From Caldifarciminota bacterium (lineage in GTDB: Bacteria; Hydrothermota; UBA3072): a stretch of 35,629 nt of DNA. The notes under the pieces are model-generated. The model worked only from the letters and a program-made list of their open reading frames with translations. It was not told the origin of the DNA and searched no databases. Where the stretch lies: assembly GCA_016930175.1 (NCBI GenBank), contig JAFGHJ010000037.1, positions 1-35,629 on the forward strand. Reading direction: 5' to 3'. A program made the translations under genes and the position numbers. Positions 31,548 through 35,629 of this stretch are shown piece by piece (the first letter of the stretch is position 1; every line of letters starts with the position of its first letter).

Positions 31548-31882
31548 GTTCAGGTATACCTTTCTAAAAAACCGCAGTCAGTTTCCCCTGCGGTTTATTT
31601 CGCAAGGAGTGCTGTTCGAGAAAGACGTGGTCAATTTCCCCTGCGAGGAAATTGCCACTCGGCTCTCGGGTTCGCTCCTCTTGAAATGGTAGCATTTCAA
31701 GAGTCCTTGCCCACTCACCCTCCGAGACGCTTCCTTGAACAGCGCTCCTTGTTCATTTTATTGATAAAAGTCCATGCCAGCTCAGTCTCCGAGACATTTT
31801 TCACGAAAGGCATACCTGAACTTTCAGAATTTAAAGATAATAAAAAAGATACCATGTCCGCTCACTCTCTGGGACACTTTCC
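31548..31882. repeat. Nested inverted repeats and hairpins in the DUF3160-htpX gap
   Basis: An outer pair (31548-31564 with 31805-31821, one mismatch in 17) encloses a perfect 9-bp hairpin (31569-31577 with 31588-31596). It also encloses a second long pair (31603-31617 with 31737-31751, 15 positions, one G-T). Inside the second pair are a perfect 8-bp hairpin (31632-31639 with 31647-31654) and a perfect 11-bp hairpin with a 4-base loop (31678-31688 with 31693-31703). The two left hairpins share an 11-base direct repeat, TTTCCCCTGCG (31582-31592 and 31635-31645). A structured RNA, or palindromic elements inserted into one another, would explain this. No protein-coding signal is convincing here, and no known RNA family is recognised. 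Confidence 0.7.
31658..31882. repeat. Imperfect repeat family, three to four copies, CTCA-n-CTCCGAGAC core
   Basis: A core of 15 bases occurs at 31714-31728, 31781-31795 and 31861-31875, and in degraded form at 31658-31670. Copies are preceded by a TCCATGCC-like stretch and followed by a (C/A)(T/A)TTTCC-like stretch, giving about 30 related bases each. Spacing is irregular (56, 67 and 80 bases). The core is itself partly palindromic (GTCTCcGAGAC in the second copy). Confidence 0.6.
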
Positions 31883-31934
31883 TAAAGCGGTAATCCCTCT
31901 GATTCTGCGAATATTAGTAAATAGCTTATCTCCT

Positions 31935-34256
31935 CTAATTGCTGTAAAAACTCTTTATCCACTTCGGTCTTTCAGGTATTTTTCCGCTTTCAAGCATTTC
32001 TCTCCATTTTTCGTCAGTAAGCCGATCGCTCATTTGATGTTTAAATTCATAGTAGGAGAGTACGGGTCCAACGGCGAGGACTATATCTTCTGAAGGTCTT
32101 TTGTAAGCGACTATAATGTAGTCTAAATAGCCGGATGCTTCTTCGAGGCATTTTTTTGTATTTATATCGGTGTGAACATCCGCAATTATGGTGGTTTTTA
32201 ACCCTGCGTCCTCTATATCTCCGATTGAGTTTTTTAATTTCTCGGCGAGATTTCCAAGAAAGACATTATCTTCTTCGCTTAAGGGTTTGTTTTCAACTTG
32301 CTTTTTACATATCTCGTAGAGTTTTTCCAGCAGACTTATTAAATATGATAATCTCTTTTCCGATGATGGTGTTAGAGCGTTCAGGTCTTTTAATCCTGCG
32401 TAAGCCATTTTAGCAGTGGTCAGTATGTTTGTGTAAAATTCGGGGAGAGGCTCTAAAAGTCCTTTTGGAGGTGGAGGTGGTGGGGTGTATGAAGTTATCC
32501 CAACGTGCACCGGTGTGTAACTTTGTTTTGCGTATAGAATAGTGTTGTGTCTTAAAGCGGACCAGGATGCTAGGGCGGTATTTAATTGTCTGTCGAGCCA
32601 GGCTTCGGTCTTTTGATAAGTTTGATAACCTTTTGCTCTTTCTTCTGTGAGAGTTTTTAGGGCGTATAACCACGACCAGTAAAGATTACGATTCCAATCT
32701 TCTTCCGTAAGCTTCGAGAATTCGTTTCTTAGTTCTTCTAACTGGTCATAGTATTTCGGATATTCATCATCAGTGAAGTCTTTGATGTGCTTTTCCGCTC
32801 TTTTACTGCCAAAAACGCTGAAAACATCCAGACCTCGAGGGAATCCTCTAATGGAATAATATAAATCGGGCTGGATTCGCTCATCCGGAATATAAACAAC
32901 CGTGAATCTTTCCGGTATTTTTTTAGGAATAGTCCCAGCTGCTGGAGAAACGAGCTGGCTTAGTATATAGGAATCAGGTATATAACGCTGACCCATGAAA
33001 CGAAGACCCATGGTTTTCGAAAGTATAGAATCCAATTGTTCTACGGAAGTTAATTCGTGACCCTCTACATTTCCGGGGTCTATTCCGGCTCCTCCTGTTC
33101 CCGAGAAAATCGCGGGAGGAGTGAGTTTTGAAAGTCCTAAAAGAAATTGCGCGAATTTTTTCTCGTCTTCCAGCTCCTTTGTCGTGAATTCGTTGCCGAA
33201 GACTTCCCTTAAAGATTTCCTGTAATCATAAATTGTCAAATCGTCGGAAAAACCGGAGTAAAAAGCTGATACCGCGTAAATTCTGTCCCATACCTCGGAT
33301 ATGCTTCTTCCGTCTTTAAGTTTCAAATTGCCGGAGTTTATTGAGATTAAAGAAGCTTGAAGAGTTTGAATCTTCGCCGTTTCTCTGTCGGTTAGAGCTT
33401 CTGCAGGAGGACTTATTGGACCGAAGTTCGTATGGCCTTTCATCAGAAAAGTCATCCGTCCGTACCACATCATTCCCTTGAAATATTTTTTTAGTTCTTC
33501 ACTTCGTGTGTAATGACCTCGCGGCTTATACTGGCTGTAATCTTCGGGAATTCTGAATAAAGCAAATTCTCGCGCGGTCGAATAATCGGGTAGACCTTTA
33601 TGTTCTTCTATTTTACTTATTTCCCAATCTACCCATTTTTTGACATAACCTGGTGGAGAATAATCAGGGTCCAGCAATTTCATTGCTACCGAGAAATAAG
33701 CGACATTTCTCTTCGCCGCTTCTTTTAATTCACCGCTAAGTTTTTTATAATCTTCTTTTGATGCTTCGAGGAACTTTTTCGTTACAGCTAAAATATCCGG
33801 GTAAAAATTTTCTTCTTCTATTTCTTTTAATGTTTCATCGAATAAAATATGAAATAGATGAAGAGGCGTGTCGGCAGTCACGTAAATAGGAATGTTTTCA
33901 TTGAGAAGGTTTTTATAAAATGTGGTTATATCGTCGGTCGCCCCTCTTTTTACGACCACAAACCCATTTTTCTTGAGAAGGTCTTTTTGTTGTTGATTTT
34001 CAATATATTTATCCGAAACGGAAGAAAAATTAATTATTTTGTCAAGTTTAAGAGGAAGAGTATAAGCGGGCATATCGATAGTAAAATCTTCCTTTATGGG
34101 TTCGTAATATTTTAAAAAAGCACTGCTTAAGTCTTTACCTTCGGATACCGGTGGAATCTCGATAGTTTCCGACCGGGAAGAAGCGCAGTTTAAAAAGCTG
34201 AACAAAAAGTTTAATAACAGAAAAAATCTGAGGAAATTATTTTTTAATAATTGCAT
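31935..34256 (-). CDS. DUF3160 domain lipoprotein
   Basis: The 773-residue product has an N-terminal signal ending FLNC (Cys24), so it is probably a lipoprotein, although Asn before the Cys is unusual. Nearly all the rest matches DUF3160 as I know it. It has an early IPIYVTADTPLHLFHILFDETL segment (about 122-143), a long helical middle with the GQRYIPDSYILSQLV motif (about 437-451), SVFGSKRAEKHI and a C-terminal region with ADVHTD near residue 706 and VGPVLSYYEF near 739. The fold is predicted helical and the function is unknown; members are secreted proteins of environmental bacteria. It has its own promoter and is separated from htpX by the 526-base structured gap. Confidence 0.88.
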   Translation of the reverse strand: MQLLKNNFLRFFLLLNFLFSFLNCASSRSETIEIPPVSEGKDLSSAFLKYYEPIKEDFTIDMPAYTLPLKLDKIINFSSVSDKYIENQQQKDLLKKNGFVVVKRGATDDITTFYKNLLNENIPIYVTADTPLHLFHILFDETLKEIEEENFYPDILAVTKKFLEASKEDYKKLSGELKEAAKRNVAYFSVAMKLLDPDYSPPGYVKKWVDWEISKIEEHKGLPDYSTAREFALFRIPEDYSQYKPRGHYTRSEELKKYFKGMMWYGRMTFLMKGHTNFGPISPPAEALTDRETAKIQTLQASLISINSGNLKLKDGRSISEVWDRIYAVSAFYSGFSDDLTIYDYRKSLREVFGNEFTTKELEDEKKFAQFLLGLSKLTPPAIFSGTGGAGIDPGNVEGHELTSVEQLDSILSKTMGLRFMGQRYIPDSYILSQLVSPAAGTIPKKIPERFTVVYIPDERIQPDLYYSIRGFPRGLDVFSVFGSKRAEKHIKDFTDDEYPKYYDQLEELRNEFSKLTEEDWNRNLYWSWLYALKTLTEERAKGYQTYQKTEAWLDRQLNTALASWSALRHNTILYAKQSYTPVHVGITSYTPPPPPPKGLLEPLPEFYTNILTTAKMAYAGLKDLNALTPSSEKRLSYLISLLEKLYEICKKQVENKPLSEEDNVFLGNLAEKLKNSIGDIEDAGLKTTIIADVHTDINTKKCLEEASGYLDYIIVAYKRPSEDIVLAVGPVLSYYEFKHQMSDRLTDEKWREMLESGKIPERPKWIKSFYSN

Positions 34257-34276
34257 GAAATTCCTCCTTTAGTGTT

Positions 34277-34305
34277 ACTGTAAATTTATTCGGGAAAAAT
34301 GTCAA
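34277..34305 (-). promoter_or_regulatory. Promoter of the DUF3160 gene
   Basis: Minus-strand TTGACA (plus 34300-34305) is followed after 17 bases by TACAGT (plus 34277-34282), about 20 bases before the ATG; AAGGAGGAA is the ribosome binding site. Confidence 0.65.
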
Positions 34306-34444
34306 GCCCTTCCCTCCCCACATATCAAAATTATTCTCTTACTAAAGATACTAGAAACTACAGAGAAAAAATATATTTTTGTTTTAATAAATCGTATTTT
34401 TTACTGCGAGGAAAAAAAGATGTAAGAAATTCAGCAAAAAAACC

Positions 34445-34473
34445 TTGACAATTTCAATCGAATTGGTTACAAT
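34445..34473 (+). promoter_or_regulatory. Promoter of the Ig-like repeat protein gene
   Basis: TTGACA at 34445-34450 is followed after exactly 17 bases by TACAAT at 34468-34473. The start codon is 78 bases further on, leaving a 5' untranslated region of about 70 bases with AAAGGAGG near its end. Confidence 0.75.
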
Positions 34474-34551
34474 GTTTTAGTAAACTGAAATCTTTTAGGA
34501 GCAGATAAATAATCATATTGTTTAGCAAAACCAACAAAAAAGGAGGTTTGT

Positions 34552-35629
34552 ATGAATTGTAATACGTGGAAAGTGATGCTCGTCTTTTCCGCACTGCTTA
34601 TGTTTGCGTTTACAGGCGAGTTAGCCGCCCAGTCTCTTACTTTGGAACCGGATGGTCAAACGATTGGAATTGGTGAAAATTTTGATTTGACTGCGACTCT
34701 TTTAGATGGATCAAGCAGTCCTCTTGCAGATTCGGCAGTTTATTTTTGGATGATATCTGCGAACGGTAATGTGGCTCCTAATACTGATAATACTGATGCT
34801 AGTGGTGAAGCAAACTCAAGATATTATAGTCAATCAACTCTTTTAGAAAGAACCGATACGTTGTACGCAATTGGTATATACAATAGCGGTGCCGATACTT
34901 TAAGCGATACAATTAGTGTCGAGGTAGTAGCCAAGCCTGCGTCGCTTACTCTTGCGCCGACAGGACAAATGATTGGGATTGGTGAAAGTTTAGATTTGAC
35001 TGCGACTCTTTTAGATCAATTAGATGATCCGGTTGTAGATTCAACGGTTTCGTTTTCGGTGGTGTCCGGCGGCGGCAGTGTACTTCCTACGAGTGATGTA
35101 ACTGACGGAAACGGTGAGGCGGTAACGACATATACCGCGGGAGGTTCCGAGGGAACCGCTAGAGTTGCAGCCAGGGGTATTTATAGTAATAGTGCTGGTA
35201 CTGATACATTGGTAGATACAATCGATATCGTAGTATCCGCCAAACCCGCATTGCTCAATCTTTCGCCGACAGGACGATCGATAGTGTTTAACGAGCAGTT
35301 ACAATTGACCGCGACTCTTTTGGATCAATTAGATGATCCGGTTGTTGATTCAACGGTCTCGTTTTCGGTGGTATCCGGCGGCGGTAGTGTATCTCCTTCG
35401 AGTGATGTAACTGACGAAAGCGGTGAGGCGGTAACGATATATACCGCGGGAAGCTCCGCGGGAACCGCCAGGGTTGCAGCCATGGGTATTTATAGTAATA
35501 GTGCTGGTACTGATACAATAGTAGATACGATCGATATCGTAGTAGTAAACGCGCCGAGTCAGGTTACTTTATTGCCTGAGACTGCCTCGCTTGCGCTTAA
35601 CGGAAGCCGAATATTCCAGGCGAGAGTGA
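34552..35629 (+). CDS. Secreted protein of tandem Big_1/Ig-like repeats (partial, 3' end outside window)
   Basis: The frame is open from the ATG at 34552, which follows AAAGGAGG, to the last base of the window without a stop; 359 codons are visible. A signal peptide ends near LAAQS (about residue 28). Three Ig-like domains of invasin/Big_1 type follow, each with the pattern L-x-L-x-P-x-G, then LTATLLD, V(A/V)DS-V-F, a SGGG(S/N)V turn, TD-GEA, TY and a DT(I/L) end. The repeat period is exactly 309 bases (103 residues), with the LTATLLD codons at about 34690, 34999 and 35308. Repeats 2 and 3 are almost identical in DNA. A fourth domain begins near residue 343. Such proteins are surface adhesins or structural stalks, commonly T9SS-exported in this group. 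Confidence 0.85.
   Translation, partial: MNCNTWKVMLVFSALLMFAFTGELAAQSLTLEPDGQTIGIGENFDLTATLLDGSSSPLADSAVYFWMISANGNVAPNTDNTDASGEANSRYYSQSTLLERTDTLYAIGIYNSGADTLSDTISVEVVAKPASLTLAPTGQMIGIGESLDLTATLLDQLDDPVVDSTVSFSVVSGGGSVLPTSDVTDGNGEAVTTYTAGGSEGTARVAARGIYSNSAGTDTLVDTIDIVVSAKPALLNLSPTGRSIVFNEQLQLTATLLDQLDDPVVDSTVSFSVVSGGGSVSPSSDVTDESGEAVTIYTAGSSAGTARVAAMGIYSNSAGTDTIVDTIDIVVVNAPSQVTLLPETASLALNGSRIFQARV

Noticed and set aside
31548-31882. CRISPR array
   Set aside because: The repeated cores differ between copies, spacing is irregular (56, 67 and 80 bases), and no cas gene is in the window.
31686-32093. 135-residue plus-strand reading frame
   Set aside because: It runs across the repeat region and then antisense into the DUF3160 gene, has no good ribosome binding site, and its sequence is explained by the DNA repeats.

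Overview
The window looks like part of a chromosome from an uncultured, AT-rich Gram-negative bacterium of the FCB superphylum, possibly a candidate phylum such as WOR-3/Stahlbacteria; this placement is inferred from gene content only. The clues are C-terminal T9SS type A sorting domains on secreted enzymes, TonB-dependent receptors with carboxypeptidase-regulatory-like N-termini, many lipoproteins, a DUF3160 lipoprotein, a DUF4159 protein, and TTGACA/TATAAT-type promoters with AGGAGG ribosome binding sites. No rRNA, tRNA, CRISPR array, transposase or prophage was seen.

Layout. 1-1687: the tail of a T9SS-exported protein, then three minus-strand genes (a small barrel-like exported protein, a conserved 90-aa protein, CutA). 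1833-6142: a plus-strand carbohydrate operon behind a strong promoter (GH10 xylanase, apiosidase-like GH140/DUF4038 protein, GH105 unsaturated rhamnogalacturonyl hydrolase). 6225-9032: a transglutaminase-like lipoprotein, an M20 amidohydrolase and a protein with a duplicated DUF2089/SHOCT-like module. 9339-13594: a second xylan cluster (GH30 with sorting domain, GH8 with sorting domain, a tandem GH8 paralogue without one), followed by a methyltransferase. 14657-20959: a tightly packed six-gene minus-strand operon (barrel-like protein, lipoprotein, Xer recombinase, DUF4159 protein, ACT-like protein, membrane-embedded spermidine-synthase-like protein). 21191-22185: TatA and TatD. 22486-29671: a membrane protein, winged-helix regulator, TonB receptor, TPR protein, second TonB receptor and a DUF4249-like lipoprotein. 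29765-34256: Pcm, HtpX and a DUF3160 lipoprotein on the minus strand. 34552-end: the start of a secreted protein built from 103-residue Ig-like repeats, cut by the window end.

How the genes work together. The two glycoside hydrolase groups form a plausible secreted kit for glucuronoarabinoxylan and pectic side chains. GH30 and GH10 would cut the xylan backbone, GH8 enzymes would process xylo-oligomers or beta-glucan, and the GH140-like and GH105 proteins would act on apiose-bearing or rhamnogalacturonan fragments. The TonB receptors lie about 10 kb away and are not obviously coupled to the hydrolases.

Non-coding DNA is unusually patterned. Many intergenic gaps carry short degenerate arrays of 7- or 8-bp units, commonly ending in a constant A-rich segment and continuing into a TCTGTGT-type tract. 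The 526-bp gap between the DUF3160 gene and htpX holds nested inverted repeats, perfect hairpins and a three- to four-copy imperfect repeat, and has no known identity to me.
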